DNA from: Folioceros fuciformis
Lineage: Eukaryota; Anthocerotophyta; Anthocerotopsida; Anthocerotales
DNA: 64,000 bases
Direction of reading: 5' to 3'
NCBI GenBank assembly: GCA_049999805.1
Contig: JBNGIO010005679.1
Span: forward strand, 1-64,000
The notes under the pieces are model-generated. The model had not been told where the DNA came from and ran no database searches. It saw only the letters and a program-made list of their open reading frames with translations. Made by a program: the position numbers and the translations under genes. Below, piece by piece: positions 49,857 through 60,505 of the stretch (its first letter is position 1; each line of letters starts with the position of its first letter).

Positions 49857-49991
49857 GGAGTCACAGTCGTCGCTTCAGCTCCCAGCGCGTAACAGTGCGA
49901 GCTCTGGCTAACGAGCGTGTGCGATAACGGGAGAGGGCGGCGCTCGACTCTCATCTAAAGGAAGATGCACACTGCCTAGGTTATGTGGGAG

Positions 49992-50210
49992 TGTTGAAAA
50001 TAACCCGTTGTTATGGGTAACCTAGGAGTATGCATGAATAGATGACCTAATTAGTTTAGGGCTTGGCTATAAATACCTTTACCTTTTCATTATTAATTAT
50101 TCTCTCATTAATTATCATGCTGGATTCTTTTGATATCTATCTCTCACTACACGCACAAGATGTCAAGCTGTCTTGACTGCTATTCAGCATCTTATATTCC
50201 TGTTACAACA
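49992..50210 (+). repeat. LTR-like segment with TGTTG/CAACA ends
   Basis: It begins TGTTGAAAATAACCC right after a purine tract (TGTGGGAG) and ends TTACAACA, so the ends are perfect 5-bp inverted repeats. A TATA box (GGCTATAAATACC) lies near 50066-50082. Length is about 219 bp. A second copy is not visible, and the usual TGGTATCAGAGC primer binding site does not follow. The flanking 5-mers (GGGAG and CCATC) do not match, so it is not a clean solo LTR. The bounds are tentative. Confidence 0.35.
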
Positions 50211-50969
50211 CCATCCTGTGATCCTGCTTCCGCTGGCAGGGAGCGAGGAGACACGAAGCGCCACTGTCCAGACAGCTGCGACTTTTCATTCAGATTCGAA
50301 GGGGCACAATTCCATATTTTGTTGAGTTATCGAGCTCTATATGAGCTAAACTCATGTGGTGTTAGTTATCCCAGTTGGGTTCATACTAGACTAGTTCTAG
50401 TTATTAGTGAACTTAGGATAGTGTCGATTATCCCATATTGAACCTGGAAGTTGTGTAGCCCTAAATGTACTACTTAAATGGAGACCTCGGACCTCCATAG
50501 TAAGACAGTGGTGATGTGTATTGTTTTCATGGTTGTGATCACCAATACCACCCTCTCTTCTCTCCTCTCCTACACTTGCACGTAGACTGGAGTCGATCCT
50601 ATTGACATATTTGTCCCTTGCATCTTTAGTGTCTTCTGTTGTTTGATAGGCCAACTAACCTGTCATATTCAAGCGACATGACGGTTAGAAACCCTAAAGA
50701 ACTCAACAGTAACGTTTCATGTTTGAAAGTGCACTAAGTTTCTTTTGCAGGACATATACGTTTCATGGAAGGTAGATGAAGGAAGAAGCATGCTGTTGAC
50801 CAGATAGGTGCTCACCTGCCCCTCTCATGCCTCCTCCTTCGTCTAGCCTCCTGTCACGCATTGTTAGCATTAGCTGCATTTAAGATAACACACATGTTTT
50901 AAGCACGAAAATGCATCATTTTTGTCTTCCCAAAACCATAGTTTAAAGGTGGAGACTTAGCTGGCTTGC
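50211..50969. other. Leader-like spacer before the copia gag frame
   Basis: This is untranslated sequence of unclear origin. A TGTTAGTTATCCCAGTTGGG block near 50359 and an ATTATCCCATATTGAACC block near 50427 resemble LTR starts seen in plant elements, but no matching second copy or primer binding site is visible. Confidence 0.35.
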
Positions 50970-51947
50970 ATGTCCAGATTCGATTACGATGATAGTGACG
51001 ATAGTGACATCAATCGCCACTCCTCTTCCAGTTCAGAAGAAGGTGAAGTCGACCAAGCTGCATATTTTGCATCCTTCTTTTGGTCGAACCCTCCAGTAGT
51101 TCCCATCATCCTTGCTGCACAGTCACACACAAACATGTCAAACCCGTCATTTACATCAGACTTGAAAGAGAAAGATCGGTTTAACGGTAGTAAGTACCCT
51201 GTGTGGAGAGTGCGTATCAAGGCCATCCTTATAGCACGAGGTGTCTGGAATGTGGTCAGCAGTTCATTTGTAGAACCTGACTCAGCCACAGGCACTCAAG
51301 CTGATAAGGATAGGTGGGAAGCACATAACCAAGTTGTTGTAGCAGTCTTGGTCAATGGATTGGACTCCATACTTGTCCCTAACATAGAGTATCTCACAAA
51401 GGGCATAGAGATATGGAACCAGTTAGAAAAGACCTATCAGGTCACGAATATAATGCAACAATGCGCTGTTAGGCAAGAGTATCATACGTTAAGAATGAAA
51501 GAGGGAGAGAAAGTGGGTCCTTACTGTACTAAGTTCCACCACTTATGTGCTCAGCTCGCTTCATTGAAGTACAAGATTGCTGAGGAACATGCTGTTGTGC
51601 AGCTGCTGAGCAGCCTGCCTGCATCCCTTCAGCAATTTGTCAGCTCGTATAATGGGCCTTTGTGTACAGCACAGGCTGCTGTAGCCGCCGAGAACGCAAG
51701 CACCCTCACAGTTGAAGATGTGGTGGCTGCCTTGCATCAGGAGGAGCACAGTCGCCTGTTTTCTACCGGTAGCTCTAAGCCAAAGGCAGATAAAGTGTTG
51801 ATGGCCAGGTTTAAACCTAACGGGCAGAAGGGTAAGCCTAACCAGGCGAACAAACGTGATTCCGGATCATCCAGCTCAACTCCTAAGAAGACAGGCAACA
51901 GGAACTGGTGTGGTATACCCGGCCACCACGGCCAGAGACTGCCGTAA
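50970..51947 (+). pseudogene. Copia gag
   Basis: The ATG at 50970 opens 325 codons. Conserved gag features are YPVWRVRIKAILIARGVW, then IWNQLEKTY, and LSSLPASLQQFV. Near the end the zinc knuckle reads NWCGIPGHHG in this frame. Its last part (RDCRKKK) is in the next frame, so a frameshift near 51935 cuts the knuckle. The first Cys of CX2C also seems lost. The acidic, Ser-rich first 40 residues precede the usual gag start and may not belong to the original protein. Confidence 0.85.
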
Positions 51948-52425
51948 AAAGAAGGCGGGGGAACCCCAGAAGAAGGCATCCACCAGTGTTGCTGTTAAGG
52001 ACAAGAGCTCAAACGACTCTTCCTCATCTGCAGAGAACGTCAAAGGAACAGTCAGAATCTACACAATATGTCTCTCAAACTCCTTCCATGATAAGGACAA
52101 TTGGTACTTGGATTCAGGTGCAACTGCCCACATATGCAAGGACAAGGACTTGTTCTCGTACCTGGACAAGACAAGACAAGACAAGACTGACCTGATACTG
52201 GAAGATGTTTTGTATGTCCCACGAATGGCGAAGAACCTCATGTCCTTGAGCAGGCTAATGAGTCTAAAACTGTACAGCATGTTAGCAGACAGAACTTCCT
52301 GTTCGTTCCACACTATCTCTGTCCCGCACAAGCTAGTGTTCAAAGGCCTTCCTGACTGTGATCTGTACCGTTTGGACATTCACTGTAGGTCTCAACCTGC
52401 AGGTCTGTCAACAGGCACAGGTTAG
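51936..52425 (+). pseudogene. Copia protease region
   Basis: After the frameshift the frame carries RDCRKKK, a Ser-rich linker, and the aspartic protease motif WYLDSGATAHI. It then has LEDVLYVPRMAKNLMSL. Between these, the usual 40 or so residues (the LADG...GKGTV part) are replaced by a slipped ACAAG run at 52166-52185. The frame ends at TAG 52423, before the integrase zinc finger. Confidence 0.8.
52166..52185. repeat. ACAAG pentamer run inside the copia protease region
   Basis: Four perfect ACAAG units occur, where functional elements have non-repetitive protease coding sequence. Confidence 0.85.
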
Positions 52426-53640
52426 CTAGATTCACAAGTGTTAGCTTCTCTTTGGCATGCCAGGCTTGGTCATGCCAAAAGGGCAAAGCTCATTGACATG
52501 GCTGGAAAGGACTGTTATCGAGAACCCTTCCCTAGATGCTTCAAGGACCTTCCGATTTGTGAAGCCTGTATACTTGCTAAGCAGAAGGAACAGCCATTCT
52601 CAAGCACACTTGCACATAGGGCCAGTCATGTGTTAGAACTCATACATGCTGACATATCTGGGAAAATTCACGAGCCATCACTTGGAGGTTCTCGGTATTA
52701 CCTTGCCCTTACTGACGATTATAGTCGATACTCGTGGACCTTCCCCATGCAGCTAAAAAGTGATACTTTCCAGCTGTTCAGAGACTGGCTTCCTGTGGTG
52801 CAGCGACACACTGGACAGGTTGTTAAATGGCTTCGAACTGACAATGGCACTGAATTCATCAATGCACAGTTTGATGCCTTTCTGCAGGAGTATGGGATTC
52901 AGCGTCAGCTGACAATTCCCTACACACCACAACATAATGGAGTTGCCGAATGTAAAAATCAAACCTTACTCGGCATGACTCGCAGCATGTTACTTTGGGC
53001 AGGACTCCCACAAGGATACTGGGCAGAGGCAGTGGTGGCTGCCACCTATATACTGAACAGGATGTTTACAAGTTTTGTCAAAGGGCAGACCCCCTATGAG
53101 GTACTCTGGAAATGTAAGCCCAACATTCTTCATCTCCGAGTCTTCGGCTCTCGGGCTTTCGCCTATATCCCTGCCAAAAAGAGGAGGAAGTTAGACAATC
53201 GGGCACAAGGTCTTATTTTCGTAGGATACAGCGAGAATGTCAAAGCTTACAAACTTTATGACAAGCATAGACATACCATTGTTCTGGCAAGGAGTGTCAC
53301 CTTCTTGGAACCACATGCACCTATGGGTGAGCCACTACCTTCAGAGGGAGTAACTCCAGCTCCAGATGGAGTGACTGTAGCTTCAGAGGAGGTAGAAGAC
53401 TCAGCAGATCTGGATGAGTCAGATCCAGCACTTGACCCTCCTGTGGACTATCCCCAAGATGACGCTGGCCCTGTTGATGATGCTCTACCAGCACCTGACC
53501 ATGTTCTACCTGTACCAGAACGACCTGATGTGTTAGTACAGGATTCTGTGGAGCAGGATGTTTTTTCAGAACATGAACAATTCGGTTTTGATCACGTTGA
53601 TTACCAGCATGAAGATCTGTTTGATGAAAATGCCTCCTAG
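52426..53640 (+). pseudogene. Copia integrase
   Basis: Continues in the same frame as the protease. The HHCC zinc finger is LWHARLGHAKRAKL with CEACILAK. The D,D,E triad is present in HADISG, RTDNGTEF and HNGVAE. GKRVF-like sequence LRVFGSRAFAYIP and the RARKLDNRA-like KRRKLDNRAQGLIFVGY follow. The region after about 53320 is an acidic, Pro-rich linker. It closes with TAG at 53638. Confidence 0.88.
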
Positions 53641-54897
53641 GATCCTCCTACACATGAGGAGCACGTTCCAGATGTTGATGAGCTGCCTGTACAGGAGCCT
53701 CGACGCTCCACACGAATGAAACCAGCCAGGTCAAAGTGGATAGAACCACCATATCAATCCATCGATTTCAGGCACTCCACTTCAACAGCAACAGTCCTTT
53801 TACCAGATGAGCCCAAGACCTTATCACAGGCGTTCAATGGTCCAGAAGCTGCACAATGGCGTGTGGCAATTGAAGACGAATATCAGTCGTTGATCAAAAA
53901 CAAAACCTGGACTCTAGTTGACTTGCCACATGGTAGGAAGCCCATCTCAAGTAAGTGGGTATTTAAATTAAAGCTGAATGCCAAGGGTGAGGTTGCCGGA
54001 TTCAAAGCCAGACTTGTGGCGAGAGGTTTCACACAAGTCGAGGGACTCGACTATCAGGAAACTTTCTCACCTGTTGTGAGGGCTCAGTCCATCCGGATGA
54101 TCCTTGCACTTGCCACAGAGTACCACTTAGACCTCCAGCAGATGGACGTGTGCACGGCCTTCTTGTATGGAGACTTGGACGAGGATCTGTATATGCAGCA
54201 ACCTGAGGCATACGTGGATCAGAAGCACCCACACAAGGTGTTAAAACTCATGAAATGTATATATGGTTTAAAACAGTCTGGTAGGGTGTGGTACATTACG
54301 ATTCACATCTACCTTCTTAGCATCAACTTTGTGCAGAGCACGGCTGACACAAACGTGTATCGGCTTACCAAAGGGGCAGAGTACGTGGTCCTGGCACTAT
54401 ATGTAGACGACGTGATTCTAGCCACCAACAGCCAGCCATTGTTGTTAGAAGTGAAAGGCTTGCTAAGCAAAAAGTTTGAAATGAAGGACATAGAAGCCCT
54501 CAGATTTTGCTTAGGGATCCAGATCATTCGTAATAGACCTGAGAAGCTTATGGTCATACACCAGCTCAAATACATTAACGAGATACTGCAAAGGTTCAAG
54601 TTAGAGGAATGCCGACCTGCTACAACACCAGCAGCAGTAGGAGTCAAGCTCACAACCCTGATGTGCCCTCAGACTGCCCAGGAGAAACAAGATATGGTAG
54701 GAGTTCCTTATAGGCACACTGTGGGAAGCCTTATCTTTGTGGCAAATTGGACGAGACCTGATGTACAATACGCTGTAAGCAGAGTCTCCCAATTCCTGGA
54801 AAATCCAGGGAAGGCACACTGGATTGCAGTAAAACGGATATTTAGATACCTCAAGGGCACCATGTATCATGGGCTGGTATACAAAAGCAGCAGGTAG
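53641..54897 (+). pseudogene. Copia reverse transcriptase
   Basis: The frame begins with RRSTRMKPA at about 53700, then WRVAIEDEYQSL, KWVFKLK, ARGFTQVEGLDYQETFSPV, and QMDVCTAFLYGDLDEDLYM. The YVDDVILA active site is intact. It ends with the thumb-region RPDVQYAVSRVSQF and the RYLKG segment, then TAG at 54895. A complete element would go on with about 150 residues of RNase H. Confidence 0.9.
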
Positions 54898-56210
54898 GAT
54901 AGACTTATCAAAACAAAAAATCACTCCAACACACACCTTAGCAGGGAGTTCCTAGTCATCCTATTTGGATAGTAAGGGGGATAAATATATGGCTTTCTCG
55001 CCTATGAGAGTATTTGTTGACCTTACTTATTTTGCATATACGATTAAGACCCCAGCCATATAAGATTAAGAATAATGTGTTCACACATGGTATCTCACCC
55101 ACCATATAGGATTAAGAATAACATGTTAGCAAATAGTGTCTCATGTTGGATCAGTAGCAACCATATAGGCAAGACTTGATCTTCTTGCTACTCGATTTGG
55201 TTACATAATGTATTATTCAGTTAATATTGGTTGTCTTAATTTTGGGTTTGAAACACATGTTTAAGACTATCTAGATGAATTAGATATTTATTAATAAATA
55301 ATTATATTACATATATCAAGAAAGAGTTAGAATTAATTAAATGCAATTGAATTACAGTAAGTGAATTGGAAGAATGCTGGTTAGTGTGGGACATTGATGT
55401 AGCTATACAGTGGCACTTGCTCCATAGACATGATGGAGTCGGTTTCAAACTCTACATAGGAGACGTGTCTTGAACCAAGCAATTGGGGTGCAACGTGTGA
55501 CTTGGGCATAAATGGGCTTGGGTGATAAATAGGATGCCAGTTCGAAGTGAGGTTGTGGTTGTTCACTCCTTGATGTGTGGTGTGCTATGGCAGAGAGGTA
55601 GATGCGTAGTTGGATTGAGCGTAGAAGGCAGCTGCTAGTGCTTTTTATTTTCACCGCACTTGAGAGAATATGAAGTTTTTAGACATTATGGGTGTTATCA
55701 CTTTGCAAACGGAACTACAAGAGTAGAGGTGGCATGGTCTGGATGTTGAAGACCAATCGTGTAGAGTAGTTGATGCAGAAGGATAATGCATGACAACAAT
55801 ATAAAGAGGAAATATCGCTAAGTGGCTACTTTGCCTTTATATATTTCAATGGACAGGTTAATTATTAAGACTTAATAAAATTTTGCACCTAGGTTTGTAA
55901 GGTGCAACTGGAATGGATTTATGGAAGGCATTGGTTTTATATATATCTTGGATTAATTAGGGAGTGTTATGACAACTTGTTGCGCACTAAAGAGGAATTC
56001 GCTCGTGCTTCACTAGTCTTCTCAAATAAAGTGCGAGGATGGACCCTCGCTGATGGATTGTCCGCAATATTTGGTAGGAATATAGAAAGTCGAACGAAGA
56101 GAGCAATAACATCAACATTATGGACAAGACAAGGCATTGAAGAAGAGCTTCGACTCACCACCTTGCTGAAGGGGTAGAAGGACCGCTTGAAGCGAGAATA
56201 CAAAGCAAAA

Positions 56211-56334
56211 CTAAGAATGGGTGGTGAACTCATCACATCAAAGAGCCCAAAACTAAGAATAGGTGGTGATCCCATCGCATCAAAGAGCCCAAATCTAAGA
56301 ATGGGTGGTGAACCCATCACATCAAAGAGCCCAA
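56211..56334. repeat. 42-bp tandem repeat, three copies
   Basis: Copies start at 56211, 56253 and 56295 with CTAAGAATGGGTGGTGAACC, then CATCACATCAAAGAGCCCAA. The unit length is a multiple of three, so a frame stays open through it on either strand. Confidence 0.9.
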
Positions 56335-56405
56335 GCATTTAGAGGATCTCTCTCTTGTATAGTTACTGACTTTAGGCAGATATATCTATCCATCTATAGA
56401 AGGTG

Positions 56406-56660
56406 TTGGCTAATGAAGAATACATGACATCAATTAATGAAGGGCAAGTAGCTTCTTTGACTTCATGGTGGGTAGGCCCTTTCATATTCGTAACCATGAA
56501 GTTCTTGGAACCATGGTTAATGTCAATGATATGTTGGCTAATGAAGAATACATGACATCAATTAATGAAGGGCAAGTAGCTTTTTTGACTTCATGGTGGG
56601 TAGGCCCTTTCATATTCTTAACCATGAAGTTCTTGGAACCATGGTTAATGTCAATGATGG
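56406..56660. repeat. 128-bp direct duplication
   Basis: Two almost identical copies start at 56406 and 56534 (TTGGCTAATGAAGAATACAT onward, ending near ATGTCAATGAT). Only two or three substitutions separate them. Confidence 0.9.
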
Positions 56661-57440
56661 TAATCATAGGCTAGCCTCCTCGATGAAGTGCCCTTCATTG
56701 AGTTGTCCCGTTTTCTTTTAAGGATAGATGAGTTTCATCTCTCCTTTTGTAAGAAAGTCTCCAGATTTTTTTTTTCCCCAAACAAGACTTAGCATGCATG
56801 ATTTTTGGCAATTGCATGTTTAAATCCTCATTCCTATATTATGGAGTGCCCCATTTGGATGTTAGGTCTGCTTGAGATCACTGATAAAATCTTGATAATT
56901 ATAATAAGTGAAAATAATAATCTCATTCATAATTAAAGATACTAATAATAATAATATATTTACCCTAACGATATAGGTAGACCGAGTCCTATATGTACTG
57001 CACAGTTGTTTTGGCCCATCATGACGGACAGCGGGTGAGGACTGCGCCTTCCCTTTCGGAATGTGTTGTAGGTGGTACCGAGACCACTGTCATTTCTGAT
57101 GGAATACATTCCGTACATTGATAAAGAGGGTGAAATCGGGTTCCGGAAGTCTTTGTCGTTTACTTTGTGAACGGCCCCTGCCAACGCTGTCTTTTTGTGT
57201 CTGCACTGTTCCACCGCAACCACTAGACTAGGCGCTTTCTACCCACCAGGGATGTCGGCCAGTTTCGCGACAGAAGTGCCATCTGTTCTTTTCCCCAATC
57301 CTCTGGGTCACGGGTGTGTTTCTGGCACAGAGGTGCCATCTCACGCTCGACAGAGATGTCGGTGGACAGCCTCGAACCAGTCCTTGAGTTCAAAAATCCC
57401 GTCTCCTCCTTCATCCGGGTGTGCACGATGCGGAGCCATT

Positions 57441-57700
57441 GCACCCTAATGGCTTAAATAACGTCACTGGTGGGCACCTTGTTGGTGAACATGTACGCGA
57501 GATGTGGTGAGCTTGAAGATGCCCAGGTCCGCCAGGGTTTGGACAGCTTGGCCACAGAATGTTGTGCACGACATGGAATGTTCTCACGGCTGGTCATGTT
57601 GGGTTTGCCTAGCATAAGGGGGGCAAGGTATGACATGAAACGAGTTCGATTCTACATGCATCTGCAGGGGCAATGGGCTGGCTAAGTTTGTGTGCAAAGC
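57441..57700 (+). pseudogene. Pentatricopeptide repeat (PPR) gene remnant
   Basis: One frame reads VGTLLVNMYARCGELEDAQ, the most conserved part of a PLS-class PPR repeat. The next bases (57535-57600) give broken pieces of the expected continuation (a DSLAT block and a later GMFS..MLG block) in shifted frames. It lacks any intact neighbour repeats. It is probably a decayed duplicate related to PPR genes such as the one at 63276. Confidence 0.75.
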
Positions 57701-60505
57701 TTGCGTGCGCGGTGGACGGGAAGCCTGGTTCTTCAAAGCTGGCACATGCTGCTGCTGTGTTGCTTGTCTTGACGGTGAGAGTCATGTCAGCTCATGGTTA
57801 GGCAACGCTGATGCTGAGAAGAGGGGAGGTCCTTGTCAATCAGTTTGGTGGTGAGGCATCATCTGTCTCACTAGTTTTTGCGGGACCGGGCCTGATTGTG
57901 TAGAGCTGGCGCATGCTGCTACTGTGTTCCTTGTCCCGAAAGTGAGAAACACCTATCAGCTCGTGGTCACGCCGATGTCGAGCTGCGTTGATGCTGACAG
58001 AAGCGATACCCTTTTCAACCAGTTTACTGGCTCTTCACAGCAGAGGAGGGACAATCGGCAGATTTCAGTCAGTCCAGAAGCAGCACGACTCAGACCGGTA
58101 GCTGACATAAATGTGTGTACGTTTGAAGTCAGCACCGTGATCGGCCAAGCTCTGGTTTTCCTGAAAATGAAATACAACCCAGATGATGTCCAAGTCGTTC
58201 AGGTCGAATTGATTTGGGCTGGTGGACTCCTCCAAGGGGTTGGTTAGTTACTGACAACATTTCTCAGTAGTGCAGGAATGATTTTCCTCCAGTGGTGAGT
58301 ACGATATTGCCCAAAGATTGGCGGGATGGAAAAGATGAAGCGAGGTGATGTCACTTATTTGAGCACCCAATGCTTTTCCCTATGGTCATTGTATGTACAG
58401 AGTTGGGATTTTAGCATATAGACCACGATGGTTGTGGGGCTTTGGAGCCGGGCTTTTGCCAATGTTTGCTCACCACGAAATACCGTGCAGAAAATTTGGG
58501 TACTGTTGGTGGTGCTTGCCGTGGATGTTTGGCTGTAGTTAGTAGCACTCGTGTTTTGAGTAGCTGCGAATATGGTCGTCTTGCTTCACCAGAATGCAGG
58601 GTTGGGTAAAGGAGAGGGAAGGTCTAGCAAGCCGCCAATTTGGCTTGATCGGCAGCGATGACATGAAGATATTATGCTGTTGTGCGTGCATCTTCTTTCC
58701 GATTCCAGTACTGTGCCAGGACGTGGGGGGCATGCGGACCAGCATGTCCATGCCATCCGCATCGGAAGGTGAGACGGCAGTTTTGAGTCGGTCCCAATTG
58801 CAAGAGTTCACGAGCCGAGCGACTTTCAAGAAACGGTCCAGTCCAATCCGGAGCCGTTACCATGGTTACGTGTCCTGAGGCGCAGAAAGTTCGCTGTTCG
58901 GGAATCCCGAAGTGATTGAGGGAAGGTCACGAGACGGAGTCCAGGTTCTTGCACCGTCCCGAACCCTGAGCCGAATATGCAGTGGCAGCGTCCCGCGCAG
59001 AAGTAGGTGTTAGGAACCCGAAACTAAGATGTCCATGATTCCAGCTTGCTCGATTGACATCAAGAGGCATGAATGAAGCCGTGAATCCCTCTGGACCTGC
59101 AGGAAAAGCCTTCCCGTGCCGGGCCGGATCGGTTGCATGACTGTCAGTCAATCAGGTGAAGGTGATGAAGCGGGCAACACGAAACGCCTGGCAATGCGTG
59201 CCAACTCGTAGCGAACTTGTTTCGAAATTTGTGACTGTCCCATGCACGCAGAGCCGTATGTGCCAAGTGGCGATTCCCCGAGTCCCAGGCTGCAAATGCA
59301 GCGAAGAGCCGAGCGCGCAGTCCCCATGTGCAGCGTTACGGAACTATCACTTTCCTTCAAGCCTGTTGCAACATAACACATGCACGTATGTACATTGCAG
59401 GCAAGGAAGGGACGCATTCGGGTGGGTGGCCGGGTGTTATCAGCGGTCCTATACTGCGCTTGCATCTGCTGTGCGTGAAAGAGATGCTCTGGGACTGTAC
59501 TCCTTCGCAACCTGGCCGGCTATGGCCTTGGGTTTGCAATGCGCCGAGCTCACAACTGGCAACAACAAGAAGACGAAGAAAACACTACTGTTCAGCTGTG
59601 CTAAAGCCTAAAGGACACAATCAATCAGGCTCTGTCACGCAGTTGCAACCTTGGAGAGGAGCAGATCGGAGGACGACAGTGCCACCCGTTCCCGCCTCTG
59701 CGATCGCTGTGAGTCTGCGACAGATGCAAAAGGAGAAGAAGCGTGGCTTGTTCCCGCCCGGCATTGCGCTTAGGTTGCAGTGCAAGGTTCCCGCGGATAG
59801 TTGGAGGAGGTGTTACCCGGCCCCGGCGGCGGACAGGACAACGCATGAGTTGGGCCCGCGCAGATTAGTAGCTCATTTATTAAAGCATTAAATGGTGGGG
59901 GTGGCAGGCCTTCCCCGGGCGACCCCGCCTGGTAGGTAAACCAAGCGGTTTCCGCCATCCCCGTGGAGAGATGCGAGGAAGCGTCCAGCCCGTGGGCATC
60001 GGCGTTGGCGGAGGCCACCGCAAGACGCCACGACAGGGCAGAGAGCAGGGAGCAGGGGCAGAGGCAGGGAGCAGGGCAGGGCAGGGCAGGGCATGGCATC
60101 CCGTACCGGCGCGGGTACTTCCGCGTACGGCCCCTAATTCCGCACCACCGACGTCAGTCGCGGGCATGGAAGGTGCCCCAGGTGCCATGTGCATCTCGTC
60201 CGGGCGGCACTCGGGGCTGGGAGTCATCAGGGACGGCACGGGAAGGCAAGAACAACCACAGGCCTCCTCCGGATACCACCGGGGGCTATGGCACTGCTTC
60301 CCTGCTGAGTCGCTGGCAAAGCACGCCGCTCGCCCTTGGCTCGCAATGGAGCTGGGGCAGGCACCATCGCTTTCATCGCTCCCTTTAAGGCGACCGCGGC
60401 CCAGCCAGGCTACGCTGTGTTCATGTTCGTCTCAGAGTCTCGGCCTTCCTTCAGCTCCTCGCCGGCCCCTGCTCTCTCTCTTTGTACGTGCTTCCTGTTG
60501 TAGCC
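57701..60505. other. Intergenic upstream of the MFS gene
   Basis: A diverged duplication lies at about 57710-57865 and 57885-58050, with the shared core GCTGGC(A/G)CATGCTGCT(G/A)CTGTGTT. A stretch at 58820-58965 resembles the CPL4 upstream region. GGGCA repeats occur at about 60072-60095. The last few hundred GC-rich bases should hold the MFS promoter. No gene is supported, although many short GC-rich frames exist. Confidence 0.5.

Larger units (their letters stand above)
50970..54897 (+). mobile_element. Ty1/copia retrotransposon body (gag-PR-IN-RT), lacking RNase H
   Basis: The order gag, protease, integrase, reverse transcriptase identifies a copia element. The body is readable in one frame from 50970 to about 51935 and a second frame from there to 54897. 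Only TAG codons at 52423 and 53638 interrupt the second frame. It ends at a TAG (54895) right after RYLKGTMYHGLVY, the end of RT, so RNase H and the 3' LTR are missing. Catalytic residues of protease, integrase and RT are retained, so decay is recent. Confidence 0.92.
54898..57440. other. AT-rich gene-free DNA right of the copia body
   Basis: No gene is supported. From 55902 a frame of 91 codons can be read through into the 42-bp repeats, but it lacks known domains. A poly-T run lies near 56767. The tandem duplications are listed separately. Confidence 0.5.

Noticed and set aside
60482-60505. MFS start at 60482
   Set aside because: The codon there is TTG. The first ATG in frame is at 60506, in a strong translation context.
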